From: Pontibacter sp. HSC-36F09
GTDB taxonomy: Bacteria; Bacteroidota; Bacteroidia; Cytophagales; Hymenobacteraceae
Direction of reading: 5' to 3'
NCBI RefSeq assembly: GCF_024171605.1
Contig: NZ_JALKAA010000001.1
Location: 310,001-374,000 of the forward strand
Length of the DNA: 64,000 nt
Position numbers and translations under genes: made by a program. Shown piece after piece: positions 43,719 to 52,288 of this stretch (position 1 is its first letter; the number at the start of each line of letters is the position of its first letter). The notes under the pieces were generated by a model. It saw nothing but the letters and a program-made list of their open reading frames with translations. It made no database searches and was not told where the DNA came from.

Positions 43719-44993
43719 ATGCTACAGCTAAACGTTTTAAGAGAGCAGACAGCGCTTGTGATAGCTGGACTTACCAAGAAAAACTACAAAAATGCCGCCC
43801 AAGAGGTAGAGGCTATTGTAGCCCTGGACCAGCAGCGCCGACAGGTGCAGAGCCAGCACGATGAGCTTCAGGCCCGCGCCAATGCCATCTCAAAAGAGAT
43901 CGGTATACTGATGAAGAACGGCGACCGCGAAAAAGCGGAAGCCTCCAAAGCAGAAACATCAGAGTTAAAGCAGCAGACCAAATCGCTGAGTGAGCAGCTG
44001 GCCGCCATCGAAGAGCAAATACAGCAAGCACTATACAAGTTGCCGAACCTTCCGCATGCAAGTGTTCCTGAAGGTAGAACAGCAGAAGACAACGAAGTAG
44101 TTCTGCAACACGGTGAAATTCCTGCCTTGCACGAAGGCGCCCTGCCACATTGGGAGCTGATCCAGCAATACGACATCATCGACTTCGAACTGGGCAACAA
44201 AATTTCCGGCGCTGGCTTTCCGGTATATAAGAAGCAAGGTGCCCGACTGCAGCGTGCGCTCATCAACTTCTTCCTGGACGAGGCCATGAAGGCCGGTTAC
44301 ATAGAAGTGCAGCCGCCAATTTTAGTGAACGAAGCCTCTGGTTACGGCACGGGTCAGCTGCCTGACAAAGACGGCCAGATGTACCACGCCACAGAAGACA
44401 ACCTATACCTGATCCCGACGGCAGAGGTGCCGATCACAAACCTTTACCGCGACGTGATTGTGCCGGTGGAGCAACTGCCGATCAAAAACGCCGGCCATAC
44501 GCCCTGCTTCAGAAGAGAGGCCGGATCGTGGGGAGCTGATGTGCGCGGCCTCAACCGTCTGCACCAGTTCGACAAAGTGGAGATTGTGCAGATCACGCTG
44601 CCAGAGAAGTCTTATGAAGTGCTGGAGGAGATGAGCAGCTACATCCAGGGCCTGCTGCAGAAACTGGAGCTCCCCTACCGTGTGCTCCGTCTGTGCGGCG
44701 GCGACATGGGCTTTACCTCTGCCCTCACCTACGACATGGAGGTATACTCTACCGCCCAGAACCGCTGGTTGGAAGTAAGCTCTGCCTCTAACTTTGAGAC
44801 TTACCAGTCAAACCGCCTGAAGCTTCGATCCAAAACCGAGTCAGGCAAGACACAACTGCTGCACACGCTCAATGGTAGTGCCCTGGCCCTGCCGCGCATT
44901 GTAGCTGCCCTCCTGGAAAACAACCAGACGCCAGACGGCATCAACATGCCCAAAGTGCTGCACCCATACCTGGGTTTTGAGAAGATTTCTTAG
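43719..44993 (+). CDS. serS: Seryl-tRNA synthetase
   Basis: Charges tRNA-Ser with serine (class II). Residues about 30-100 form the long antiparallel coiled-coil arm that grips the tRNA (EVEAIVALDQQRRQVQSQHD, SKAETSELKQQTKSLSEQLA). The catalytic core shows TAEVPITNLYRDVI with HTPCFRREAGSWG (motif 2), RLCGGDMGFTSALTYDMEVY and NGSALALPRIVAALLENNQ (motif 3). At 424 aa it is full length. It is followed by its own terminator, so it is monocistronic. Confidence 0.97.
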   Translation: MLQLNVLREQTALVIAGLTKKNYKNAAQEVEAIVALDQQRRQVQSQHDELQARANAISKEIGILMKNGDREKAEASKAETSELKQQTKSLSEQLAAIEEQIQQALYKLPNLPHASVPEGRTAEDNEVVLQHGEIPALHEGALPHWELIQQYDIIDFELGNKISGAGFPVYKKQGARLQRALINFFLDEAMKAGYIEVQPPILVNEASGYGTGQLPDKDGQMYHATEDNLYLIPTAEVPITNLYRDVIVPVEQLPIKNAGHTPCFRREAGSWGADVRGLNRLHQFDKVEIVQITLPEKSYEVLEEMSSYIQGLLQKLELPYRVLRLCGGDMGFTSALTYDMEVYSTAQNRWLEVSSASNFETYQSNRLKLRSKTESGKTQLLHTLNGSALALPRIVAALLENNQTPDGINMPKVLHPYLGFEKIS

Positions 44994-45034
44994 AAAGTGA
45001 AAATTTTAAGGTTGTAGAGATTCCTCTATACCTT

Positions 45035-45078
45035 AAAACAGAAGCGCCGCTGGGTTATTTCAGCGGCGCTTCTGTTTT
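45035..45078. terminator. Bidirectional terminator after serS
   Basis: An 18-bp perfect stem (45035-45052 with 45061-45078), 8-nt loop, A- and T-tracts on opposite sides. Lies between serS and the convergent gene at 45181. Confidence 0.92.
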
Positions 45079-45180
45079 TTCTGGACCTATACCTTAACTC
45101 TTGATTGCAATTCTTAAAGTTAGAAATTGAGGATTCATTCTTTGATCATCTTCAAATCTCAACATCTCTAAATCGAAGAC

Positions 45181-45591
45181 CTATCCGAACTGCTCCAGGT
45201 ACTGCTGGTAATAACTCTTAAGCTTGTATTTTTTGAGCGTTTCGTTTCTGGCCTGCTGTATACCTGCTTCGGTAAGGGACGTCTGCGAGAGCAGTTTTTG
45301 CAACGGACTTTCAGGTGCTTCTTCTGCCGAGTTCAGCGTCGCTTCCTCATAATTGGCCAGGAATTGCTCTGTCAGGGCTAGCTTGTTTTTCTGCACCAGC
45401 ACAAAGCCAACCGACACCAGCTTTTCGAGTCCTTGTTCCAGGTCTTGCAATGCCAGCACGTCGCCGTCCAGAGCATCGATCATCAGCAACACATCCTGCA
45501 GCGTAGCACCTCCCTCGCCGCCTGTCGCCAGCAGCAGGGCATCGAGTAGTTGCTCGTCGGTGGTTTGCCAATTCAAATTATATTTGGACAT
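45181..45591 (-). CDS. Hypothetical small helical protein
   Basis: A 136-residue soluble, mostly helical, acidic protein not assigned to a family. The first 75 residues look like a winged-helix-type unit (LNWQTTDEQLLDALLLATGG, GGATLQDVLLMIDALDG, FVLVQKNKLALTEQFLANYE), as in an antitoxin-like or HTH module; the C-terminal 50 residues are a basic helix ending KKYKLKSYYQQYLEQFG. A -7-like TAGTTTTG occurs upstream on its strand (45659-45666). Function unknown; the winged-helix reading is tentative. Confidence 0.6.
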   Translation of the reverse strand: MSKYNLNWQTTDEQLLDALLLATGGEGGATLQDVLLMIDALDGDVLALQDLEQGLEKLVSVGFVLVQKNKLALTEQFLANYEEATLNSAEEAPESPLQKLLSQTSLTEAGIQQARNETLKKYKLKSYYQQYLEQFG

Positions 45592-45712
45592 CTTAATTAC
45601 TTTTCTGAAACTTTATAGGTGCCATGCGCACAAAAACAGCAGCTGGCATTTTCATTTGCAAAACTACAGCTATCCTACTTTATCTGAAACAACCTTTTAT
45701 CATCTTATACAC

Positions 45713-46660
45713 ATGCATTTCAAAAACAAGATTGCCTGGCTATACCTGTTAGTAGCCTTCCTTATCTGCCCTACCCTCAGCCAGGCCCAAAAAGTAAAAT
45801 CAAAACCAGCCAAAGCTACTACGGCCAAGGCACAACCTGTTGCCTCGGCTAAATCGCTGCTCTGGGAGATCAGCGGCAATGGATTGAAGCAACCCTCATA
45901 CCTGTATGGCACTTACCACCTGCTCAACTCCAGCTACCTGGACACGACACCGGAAGTAATGGAGCGCTTCATGGAAAGCCACGGCCTGGTCGTAGAAACA
46001 GAAATCGACTCAGCTATGATGATGCAGTTGGGTTCTAAAATGGTCATGCAGGATAACAAGCTTTCAACTTTGCTGAGCGCAGAAGATTATGCGCTGGTGA
46101 ACGCGGAAGTGAAAGAAAAGTATGGCTTTGAGCTGAGCATGGCCGACCAGATGAAACCGATGACGGTGATGCTGATGCTCTCTATGAAAGACTACCAGGA
46201 CATGGAAGTACTGAAAAAATATACAGGCCAGCCACTGGACATGTACTTTACCAGCCACACCAAGAAAAGCAATAAGAAAGTGAGTACGCTCGAGACCATG
46301 GAGCAGCAATTTGACTTGCTTTACAACCACTATCCGCTGGATAAACAGGCAGAGCAACTCGTAGCTTACATCAAAAATAAAGATGTCGCTATGCAAATTT
46401 CAAACAAACTCGTGCAGTTGTATTTTGCTAAAGACCTGGATGGCATCTGGGCGCTATCGCAGGAATACAACGAGCTGACCGGTGGCGGCGACATGTCCTA
46501 TATGACGGACGACCGTAACAAAGACTGGATGACAAAACTGCCTGCGATCATGAAAGAGCAGTCAACCTTCATTGCAGTTGGCGCAGCGCACCTACCCGGT
46601 GAAAACGGCCTGCTGAAGTTGTTGCAAAGAGCCGGCTATACCGTAAAACCACTCCAATAA
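45713..46660 (+). CDS. TraB/GumN-family secreted protein
   Basis: A 315-residue exported protein of the TraB/GumN (Tiki-like) group, putative metalloproteases. The start at 45713 opens a signal peptide (IAWLYLLVAFLICPTLSQAQ); the frame is open to 45353 but that stretch overlaps the opposite gene and is not coding. Motifs: SYLYGTYHLLNSSY near the N-terminus and a late FIAVGAAHLPGENGLLKLLQ, the two GxxH signatures thought to bind metal. Central region is helical (EVLKKYTGQPLDMYF). Followed by a perfect 22-bp palindrome and a terminator. Confidence 0.88.
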   Translation: MHFKNKIAWLYLLVAFLICPTLSQAQKVKSKPAKATTAKAQPVASAKSLLWEISGNGLKQPSYLYGTYHLLNSSYLDTTPEVMERFMESHGLVVETEIDSAMMMQLGSKMVMQDNKLSTLLSAEDYALVNAEVKEKYGFELSMADQMKPMTVMLMLSMKDYQDMEVLKKYTGQPLDMYFTSHTKKSNKKVSTLETMEQQFDLLYNHYPLDKQAEQLVAYIKNKDVAMQISNKLVQLYFAKDLDGIWALSQEYNELTGGGDMSYMTDDRNKDWMTKLPAIMKEQSTFIAVGAAHLPGENGLLKLLQRAGYTVKPLQ

Positions 46661-46668
46661 ATCAACTC

Positions 46669-46690
46669 GTCAGGTATAGCTATACCTGAC
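46669..46690. repeat. Perfect 22-bp palindrome built from two TATACCT motifs
   Basis: An 11-bp arm is followed directly by its reverse complement with no loop: GTCAGGTATAG at 46669-46679 and its complement at 46680-46690. It lies 8 bp after the TraB stop codon. It is the closest inverted pair of the dispersed heptamer in the window. Confidence 0.9.
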
Positions 46691-46740
46691 AAAACAGTAT
46701 CGCCCGCACAAGTCTATACCTGTGAGGGCGATGCTGTTTT
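46691..46740. terminator. Bidirectional terminator between TraB and GT9 genes
   Basis: An interrupted stem of about 18 bp (46691-46705 with 46726-46740, plus CACA/TGTG) and A/T-tracts at the ends. A TATACCT copy sits in the loop. Confidence 0.8.
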
Positions 46741-46770
46741 ATACCTGCTTATTTATACAACGAAGCTGCT

Positions 46771-47757
46771 CTACAACTTATAAGGCTGTCGCTCTATAGC
46801 GCTGAAATCAATATCGCGCATGCACTTAAAATGACCTTTGGGGCACTTGCTATAACCTATTTTTGAACAGGGCCGACATGGCAGCCCGTTTACTTCGAGC
46901 ACCTTATACCTGGTCCGGAAAGGGTACATGCCAAACTCAGGTATGGTGTTTCCCCAGACGCTAATGATATCCTTCTGGAAAGCCGCGGCAATGTGCATCA
47001 GACCTGTATCGTGACTGACCACCTGCTTTGCCTGCCGCACCAGTGAGGCCGAACCAGCCAGGCTATACCTGCCGCAGGCGTTGAAGATGGTTTTGGGAAT
47101 GCTATGTATCTTAAAATAGGCTTCAATTACTTCCCCATCGGGACTGTCCTCCTTACCACCCAAAAGTATAATCGGCTGCTCAATAATCTGGCAAAGTTCG
47201 ATAATACGTTTCACTGGCAAGCGCTTGGTATAATGCTGAGCTCCGATGGCAAAAGCTACATAGCCGTTCTGAAAACCAGCTGGCAAACTATGAATGTCTA
47301 CTTCAGCATCAGCAGGTATAAAGTAATCCAGTCCCTTCCCGTCGTCCTGTATACCTAGTGGAGCGACAGCAGCCAAGTAGCGTTCGACGATGTGCACATC
47401 GGGCAGGCGGTTCACTTTCAGATTCACCATCAGCCACTTCTCGTAGTTGAGTTTGTCGAAGCTTTTGGATGGCTTGCCTAGTCTTGTTTTGATGATACGC
47501 GTGCGCAGGTTGTTGTGCAGGTCCACCACAAAGTCAAAGTTCTCGGCCTTGAGTTGCTGTACCAGTTCGCCCAGGCTGTCGCCCAACGTATGCACCTTGT
47601 CAATGTAAGGGTTCGGCTCCAGTATACCTCTAAAGCCCTGCTTGGTGCAGTAATGCACCTCCGCCCCCGGCACCTGCTGCTTAATACAGCGCACCACCGG
47701 GGTAGTCAGCACGATATCGCCGATAGAGGAAAAACGGAGTATGAGGATCTTCGGCAT
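46771..47757 (-). CDS. GT9 family glycosyltransferase (heptosyltransferase-like)
   Basis: Lipopolysaccharide-core-type glycosyltransferase. A GT-B protein of 328 residues, starting ILRFSSIGDIVLTTPVVRCI, the ADP-heptose:LPS heptosyltransferase signature. Later motifs: PILLGGKEDSPDGEVI, HDTGLMHIAAAFQKDIISVWG and CRPCSKIGYSKCPKGHFKCM, the Cys cluster that marks many Bacteroidota members. Donor sugar is not certain. Starts 6 bp after polX, so the two are co-transcribed. A paralogue lies at 57860. Confidence 0.9.
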   Translation of the reverse strand: MPKILILRFSSIGDIVLTTPVVRCIKQQVPGAEVHYCTKQGFRGILEPNPYIDKVHTLGDSLGELVQQLKAENFDFVVDLHNNLRTRIIKTRLGKPSKSFDKLNYEKWLMVNLKVNRLPDVHIVERYLAAVAPLGIQDDGKGLDYFIPADAEVDIHSLPAGFQNGYVAFAIGAQHYTKRLPVKRIIELCQIIEQPIILLGGKEDSPDGEVIEAYFKIHSIPKTIFNACGRYSLAGSASLVRQAKQVVSHDTGLMHIAAAFQKDIISVWGNTIPEFGMYPFRTRYKVLEVNGLPCRPCSKIGYSKCPKGHFKCMRDIDFSAIERQPYKL

Positions 47758-47763
47758 TCGCTA

Positions 47764-49464
47764 CTATATCTTCTCTTTCCGCGTTTTAAAATAAGCTTCC
47801 ACTTCCTCCGCAGACTTCGCATTGAAAGTCATCTCTTTGGTGAGTCCGCCTTTGCGACCTACCAGTACACCGTAGCGCATGTCGTCGTAGCCGCTGGTGT
47901 GGTGTGCATCCGGGTTAATGCTCAGCATTACGCCCTTCTCGAGCGCATAGTGTACCCAACGCCAATCGATGTCGAGGCGCCAGGGATTGGAGTTGATTTC
48001 GATGATCACGTTGTTGGCAGCACAGGCATCGATCACCATTTTGTGGTTGATCGGGTAGCCTTCGCGACGTAGCAGCAGACGCCCGGTCGGGTGACCGAGC
48101 ATGGTAGTATAAGGATTCTCGATGGCCGTGATCAGGCGGGTTGTAGCCTTCTGCTCGTCCATGTTGAGGTTGCTGTGGATACTGGCCACGATGAAGTCGA
48201 ACGTTTTCAGAATGTCCTCTTCGTAATCCAGGGAGCCGTCGCCCAGGATGTCCGATTCTATACCTTTGAATATCCTGAAAGGCGCCAGTTTCTGGTTCAG
48301 TTCGTCGATCTCTTTCTGCTGGCGCAGCACATCGCCTTCACGCAAACCTCCGGCATAGGCAGCTGTCTTGCTGTGGTCGGATATACCTAAATACTGGTAG
48401 CCCATGTCGCGGCAGTAGGTGGCCATTTGCTCCAGGGTATGGGCGCCGTCGGAGTAAGTGCTGTGGTTGTGCAGAATGCCTTTGAGGTCGCTTAGTTCGA
48501 GCAGCTTGGGCAGCTTGTTTTCCATCGCCAGTTGCAGCTCGTTGGTACCTTCCCGCAGCTCCGGCACAATATAGGCCATACCTGCAGAGTCGTAGATATC
48601 CTCTTCAGAGCTGTGGCTGCCTTCGCGGGCGACAGTGAGCATGTTCTTGTTGGCCGCAAATATCTGGGACAGGTGCTCTGGTGAAGAGGACCGTATGAAG
48701 CGTTCGTTCTGGAAATTAGCCGGGCTCGCAAATCGTATTTCGGTGGCTAGTCCGCTCAGACTGTGCTTGCCGCGCCATACCATAGGGCCGGAGCTTAGCT
48801 CGTCCTGCTGCAGTTCATCCAGTTTGTTCAGGGCTGCTTCTGCTTCTGTTGGATTATCAGTTCCTAACACCAGTTCCAGCTTCACTACAATCTCCAAACA
48901 GCGGCGCACATCGCCAACGAGCGCTACCTCAGCATCCGGAAGAGCCTGCTGTACCTGCTCCAGCAATGCCTGGGCAGCTGATTCGGCTTCTGCATAGAGT
49001 AGTTTGCCACGATTCTGCTGCGTAAAAAGCAGCGCCTGTCTAATATTCTCCTGGGTCTTGGCACCGAAACCTTTCAGCTTGCTCACTTTGTCCTGTTCGC
49101 AGGCATCCAGCAGTTCCTCTACCGTCTCAGTACCAAGTTCCCGCCAAAGCGTTCGTACCTTTTTCGGGCCAATTCCCTTGATGCGCAACATTTCCACCAC
49201 ACCCGGCGGCGTTACCGACAGCAGCTGGTCCAGCTCCGTAAAAGAACCCGTTTCGGTGATCTCGATCACGCGGGCGGCAATGCTTTTGCCCACGCCCGTT
49301 ATACCTTCCAGCTCGGCCTGACTTTTTAGCGCCAGCGGCTCCTCTACCAGTTCCAGCGCAGCGGCCCCGTTCACGTACGAGCGTACCTTAAACGGATTCT
49401 CGTCGTGCAGTTCCATGAGCTCGGCGGCCAGCTTAAACAGCTTTATGATTTTCTTATTTTCCAA
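47764..49464 (-). CDS. polX: PolX-type PHP protein with a degenerate polymerase site
   Basis: A 566-residue X-family polymerase/PHP fusion. Three helix-hairpin-helix motifs (ITGVGKSIA 55-63, IKGIGPKK 95-102, LKGFGAKT 130-137) precede the polymerase palm. In active members the palm reads GDxRR...GDID; here it is GDVRRCLEIVVKLELV (184-199), so the two metal Asp residues are Lys195 and Glu197. The third Asp is TEIR (Glu242). The C-terminal PHP domain is intact: ILHNHSTYSDG, GISDHSKTAAYA, GIESDIL, VASIHSN, LGHPTGRLL, EINSNPWRLD and NPDAHHTSGYDDM. It is probably a nuclease or phosphoesterase without polymerase activity. The TTG start at 49464 (ENKKII) fits the -7 element at 49486-49493. Confidence 0.88.
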   Translation of the reverse strand: MENKKIIKLFKLAAELMELHDENPFKVRSYVNGAAALELVEEPLALKSQAELEGITGVGKSIAARVIEITETGSFTELDQLLSVTPPGVVEMLRIKGIGPKKVRTLWRELGTETVEELLDACEQDKVSKLKGFGAKTQENIRQALLFTQQNRGKLLYAEAESAAQALLEQVQQALPDAEVALVGDVRRCLEIVVKLELVLGTDNPTEAEAALNKLDELQQDELSSGPMVWRGKHSLSGLATEIRFASPANFQNERFIRSSSPEHLSQIFAANKNMLTVAREGSHSSEEDIYDSAGMAYIVPELREGTNELQLAMENKLPKLLELSDLKGILHNHSTYSDGAHTLEQMATYCRDMGYQYLGISDHSKTAAYAGGLREGDVLRQQKEIDELNQKLAPFRIFKGIESDILGDGSLDYEEDILKTFDFIVASIHSNLNMDEQKATTRLITAIENPYTTMLGHPTGRLLLRREGYPINHKMVIDACAANNVIIEINSNPWRLDIDWRWVHYALEKGVMLSINPDAHHTSGYDDMRYGVLVGRKGGLTKEMTFNAKSAEEVEAYFKTRKEKI

Positions 49465-49485
49465 GACAATGTGTGTGTATGAGTA

Positions 49486-49514
49486 CAAAGATAGAAAAAG
49501 CCGCCATACCTTTG
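49486..49514. promoter_or_regulatory. Divergent overlapping -7 elements
   Basis: On the minus strand TATCTTTG (49486-49493) for polX, and on the plus strand TACCTTTG (49507-49514) for the 49625 gene, only 13 bp apart. Initiation from one would interfere with the other. Confidence 0.5.
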
Positions 49515-49624
49515 CCACCCCTGCCCGGCAGCCTTTTATATAATGGGGCTTCTATATAAAGCAGGAAATCCCTAACTTGGCTATCTATTCAGCTGTCTGA
49601 AAAAGATTCTCACATAACAAAAAT

Positions 49625-50026
49625 ATGAAATACGCTTCGCTGCTATGCGTTTTGTGCCTCGTGCTGCTGGCCAATACCTGCCGTAAAAAGGCGGAGGCCG
49701 AATTCCTGGGCCAGACCTGGTTACACTCTTACGAAGAAGATGAGGATGATGTGCTGGTGTACCGCCCCAACACTTACGACTTTCCGCCATCCAGAGGGCG
49801 AACCGGTTTTGCGCTGGAGCAAGAAGGCGTGGCCAAACAGTATGCGATCGCCCCTGCTGACGGGCTGGAGGAACACATAGGCATCTGGGAGTACAAAGAC
49901 AAGAACACCATACGGGTGCACATCCAAGGCAACGGCTACCCCGAGCAGCGCTATACCATGGAAGTCGTGTCGCTCAAAGACAATGTGCTGAAGGTGCGAA
50001 TAAAGCCGGAAGTGCAGGACGAGTAA
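49625..50026 (+). CDS. Small lipoprotein of unknown function
   Basis: A 133-residue lipoprotein with the hydrophobic stretch SLLCVLCLVLLA and lipobox LANTC, then RKKAE. The mature domain is about 110 residues, beta-rich, and includes an acidic patch (YEEDEDDVLVY), resembling the single-domain lipocalin-like lipoproteins common in the phylum (W-x-H-S-Y-E-E...; IWEYKDKNTIRV). No catalytic residues seen. The EVE-domain gene begins 67 bp downstream. Confidence 0.7.
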   Translation: MKYASLLCVLCLVLLANTCRKKAEAEFLGQTWLHSYEEDEDDVLVYRPNTYDFPPSRGRTGFALEQEGVAKQYAIAPADGLEEHIGIWEYKDKNTIRVHIQGNGYPEQRYTMEVVSLKDNVLKVRIKPEVQDE

Positions 50027-50093
50027 CGGGCTGTCTTTTGGGCCGTCTGTGGCCAACAGCTTATTTTAAATTCGATTACCTATACCTTACCAC

Positions 50094-50498
50094 ATGCAAT
50101 ACTGGTTAGTAAAATCAGAACCTGAGGCCTATTCCTGGGCCAGATTTGTAAAAGAAGGCCGCGTTTGCTGGGATGGCGTCCGCAATTACCAGGCACGCAA
50201 CAACCTGCAGCTCATGCAACCCGGCGACCTGGTGCTCTTCTACCATAGCGTGTCAGAAAAAGCCATCGTGGGCATGGCCAAAGTGGCTAAAGCCGCCTAC
50301 CCTGACCCAAGCGCCGACGACCCGAAGTGGATGGCGGTAGACCTGGTTCCGGAAAGTGAGTTTAAGACTCCCGTAACACTGGATCAGATCAAGAAAGACC
50401 CTCGCCTGGAAAACATCGCCCTGCTGCGCCAGTCGCGCCTGTCGGTGATGCCGCTCAAAGCCGAGGAATTTGACGTGCTGCTCGCCCTGGGCAATTAA
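50094..50498 (+). CDS. EVE domain-containing protein
   Basis: A 134-residue protein of the EVE/PUA-like fold, often found in proteins that bind modified bases in DNA or RNA. N-terminus: YWLVKSEPEAYSWARFVKEG; then CWDGVRNYQARNNL and GDLVLFYHSVSEKAIVGMAK, the aromatic-cage region. C-terminal IALLRQSRLSVMPLKAEEFD. It is the size of the stand-alone bacterial form (close to human THYN1). No restriction or nuclease partner is beside it, so a housekeeping RNA-binding role is more likely than defence. Confidence 0.92.
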   Translation: MQYWLVKSEPEAYSWARFVKEGRVCWDGVRNYQARNNLQLMQPGDLVLFYHSVSEKAIVGMAKVAKAAYPDPSADDPKWMAVDLVPESEFKTPVTLDQIKKDPRLENIALLRQSRLSVMPLKAEEFDVLLALGN

Positions 50499-50604
50499 TC
50501 CTGGTCGGCTGGCCGCACGCGGGCACAACGTTACTTTACAAAAAAGAGTAAAAAGCATTTAACTGCCTTATACCCACTGCCTACCGGCAGCACAAGATTG
50601 TAAC

Positions 50605-52083
50605 ATGCCATACTTGCGCCTTTTGCTGTTCTGCCTTGCCGGGCTGGCACCTGTCCTACTTTGGGCACAGGAGCCCCGGCAACCCGTACGCCTCGAGCTG
50701 CCCTACCAGTACGAAACCAGCCACGTAGAGGTACTGGCCCTGCCCGACAGCAGTTTGCTGGTCTACAGCCGCAAAGCCGACACGTGGGCCAAAGATCCTG
50801 ACTTTGTTCTGGAGAAGTATAACGCAAAATTAGAGCCTGTCTGGAAAAGTACCTTGGACCTGAAGCCCGAATTCGAATTTGTGCGCTACTACACGGAGGC
50901 TCCCTATACCTACCTTATCTTTCAGGCAGCCAAACCGACGCTCTATACCTTTGTGCGGCTCGACCTGGATAGCGGCACTGTAAGCCAGAGTGAAATCGAG
51001 CTCGAAAAAGCAGAGTATATATACGAGTTCAATGTGCTGCGCGGAAACCATTTCCTGATCACCGGCAACAGCTACGACATCAAACCAAACCTGCTATACC
51101 TGAATCCGGCTAAGCCACAGCCCACCATCCTGCCTGCCCTGTATGGCGAAGAGTCCTCTTTCTCGGACCTGCACACCGACCACGAACACGGCCGTGTGGA
51201 TGTGGTATTGTCCGAGACTAACCGGCGGATTTCGCGCCTGCAGGTCAAGAGCTTCGACCAAAACGGCAAGCTGTTGCAGAACTACTTCATCCTCCAGCCT
51301 CAGGACAGAAGCCTGCTCAACGCCGAAGTTACGCCCGGCGATACGCTTTCCCGCATGTTGGTAGGTACTTACGGCGCCCGCGACCTGCGCTTTGTGCAAG
51401 GGTTTTTCACGTCGCCAGTGGCTTTTAAAATTGCGGAAGGGGAGTTTTACTCGTTGCTGGATCTGCAAAACTTCTTCAAATACATGAAGCCGCGCCGCGA
51501 GGAGCGCACCCGCAAGCGTGAGTTCGCCCGCATTGCTGATGGCAAAGAGCCACTGCAGCGCTACCGCATGCTCCTGCACGACCTGATCCAGACACCCAAT
51601 GGGTATGTACTGGCCGCAGAGGTATACTTCCCACAGTACCGCAGCAACAGCAGCTTCTTCGACACGCGCATCAGAGGGCTGGAGCGTGAAGCGCAGGCCT
51701 ACAAGCGCACGCACGCCATTGCCTTGGGCTTTGACCGGGACGGGGTACTGCTCTGGGACAATGCCTTCCCCCTCCGCGACGTGCTGACCAATTCGCTTAC
51801 CCATGCAGTGGAGATTGTCAGTCTGTCGGACGGGCGCCTGGTGATGGCCTACCCAGAGCAGGAAAAAATCATCTACCGCCAGATGGTGCAGAACAAGTAC
51901 ACGGATGAAGAAACTTCCATAGAGCTCCTGCCTTACGAAAAAGAAGAGAAGATCCTGAGCACAGACCTACCGGGCCTGATCCGCTGGTATGGCCCTCACT
52001 TTGCCGCCTTCGGTTTCCAGCGTATACGCGTCCCCAATGGCCCCAACCGCACAGTATTCTACATCAATAAGATTAGTTTTTAA
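50605..52083 (+). CDS. Large secreted protein of unknown function
   Basis: A 492-residue exported protein with signal peptide (LLLFCLAGLAPVLLWAQ). The mature part is beta-rich with repeating VEVLALPDSSLLVYSR-, DFVLEKYNAKLEPVWKST- and HAIALGFDRDGVLLWDNAF-like units, suggesting a beta-propeller of six or more blades. There is no C-terminal sorting domain and no catalytic motif. A similar start pattern (Leu-rich signal, PYQYETSHVEV) gives no family name. It is followed by a repeat-bounded spacer before pyrR. Confidence 0.65.
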   Translation: MPYLRLLLFCLAGLAPVLLWAQEPRQPVRLELPYQYETSHVEVLALPDSSLLVYSRKADTWAKDPDFVLEKYNAKLEPVWKSTLDLKPEFEFVRYYTEAPYTYLIFQAAKPTLYTFVRLDLDSGTVSQSEIELEKAEYIYEFNVLRGNHFLITGNSYDIKPNLLYLNPAKPQPTILPALYGEESSFSDLHTDHEHGRVDVVLSETNRRISRLQVKSFDQNGKLLQNYFILQPQDRSLLNAEVTPGDTLSRMLVGTYGARDLRFVQGFFTSPVAFKIAEGEFYSLLDLQNFFKYMKPRREERTRKREFARIADGKEPLQRYRMLLHDLIQTPNGYVLAAEVYFPQYRSNSSFFDTRIRGLEREAQAYKRTHAIALGFDRDGVLLWDNAFPLRDVLTNSLTHAVEIVSLSDGRLVMAYPEQEKIIYRQMVQNKYTDEETSIELLPYEKEEKILSTDLPGLIRWYGPHFAAFGFQRIRVPNGPNRTVFYINKISF

Positions 52084-52240
52084 TTGTTGATTGCTAAATT
52101 GTTAGATGATTAAATGGTTGGTCCTTTATATCTGAGGACACTGCTGTCTGAATTTTTATCCCTGACTTGATTTTCCTCCTTATGTAATATCAATCAGCAA
52201 TTAACAATTCGACAATCCAACAATTTAGCCATTTAGCTAT
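52081..52240. repeat. Spacer with inverted AATTGTTGATTGC-type repeats
   Basis: GCTAAATTGTT at 52093-52103 is complementary to AACAATTTAGC at 52219-52229, and TAAATGG (52111-52117) to CCATTTA (52229-52235). The left arm begins at the stop codon of the upstream gene; the right arm runs to just before the pyrR promoter. Same class as 39376-39515 and 61070-61205. Confidence 0.6.
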
Positions 52241-52262
52241 CCCACAATTCAACCGAACATCC

Positions 52263-52270
52263 TATATTTG
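52263..52270 (+). promoter_or_regulatory. Promoter -7 element for pyrR
   Basis: TATATTTG, exact match, 18 bp before the ATG at 52289; it excludes the in-frame TTG at 52268. Confidence 0.6.
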
Positions 52271-52288
52271 CAACCAAGACCCCAGGCC

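Noticed and set aside
45353..45712. N-terminal extension of the TraB frame
   Set aside because: Overlaps the opposite-strand gene and precedes a good signal peptide at 45713.
50094..50498. EVE protein as part of a defence island
   Set aside because: No nuclease, helicase or restriction gene nearby; neighbours are envelope and pyrimidine genes.
52081..52288. PyrR-controlled attenuator before pyrR
   Set aside because: No terminator with T-tract or recognisable anti-anti-terminator in the leader; only AT-rich repeats.
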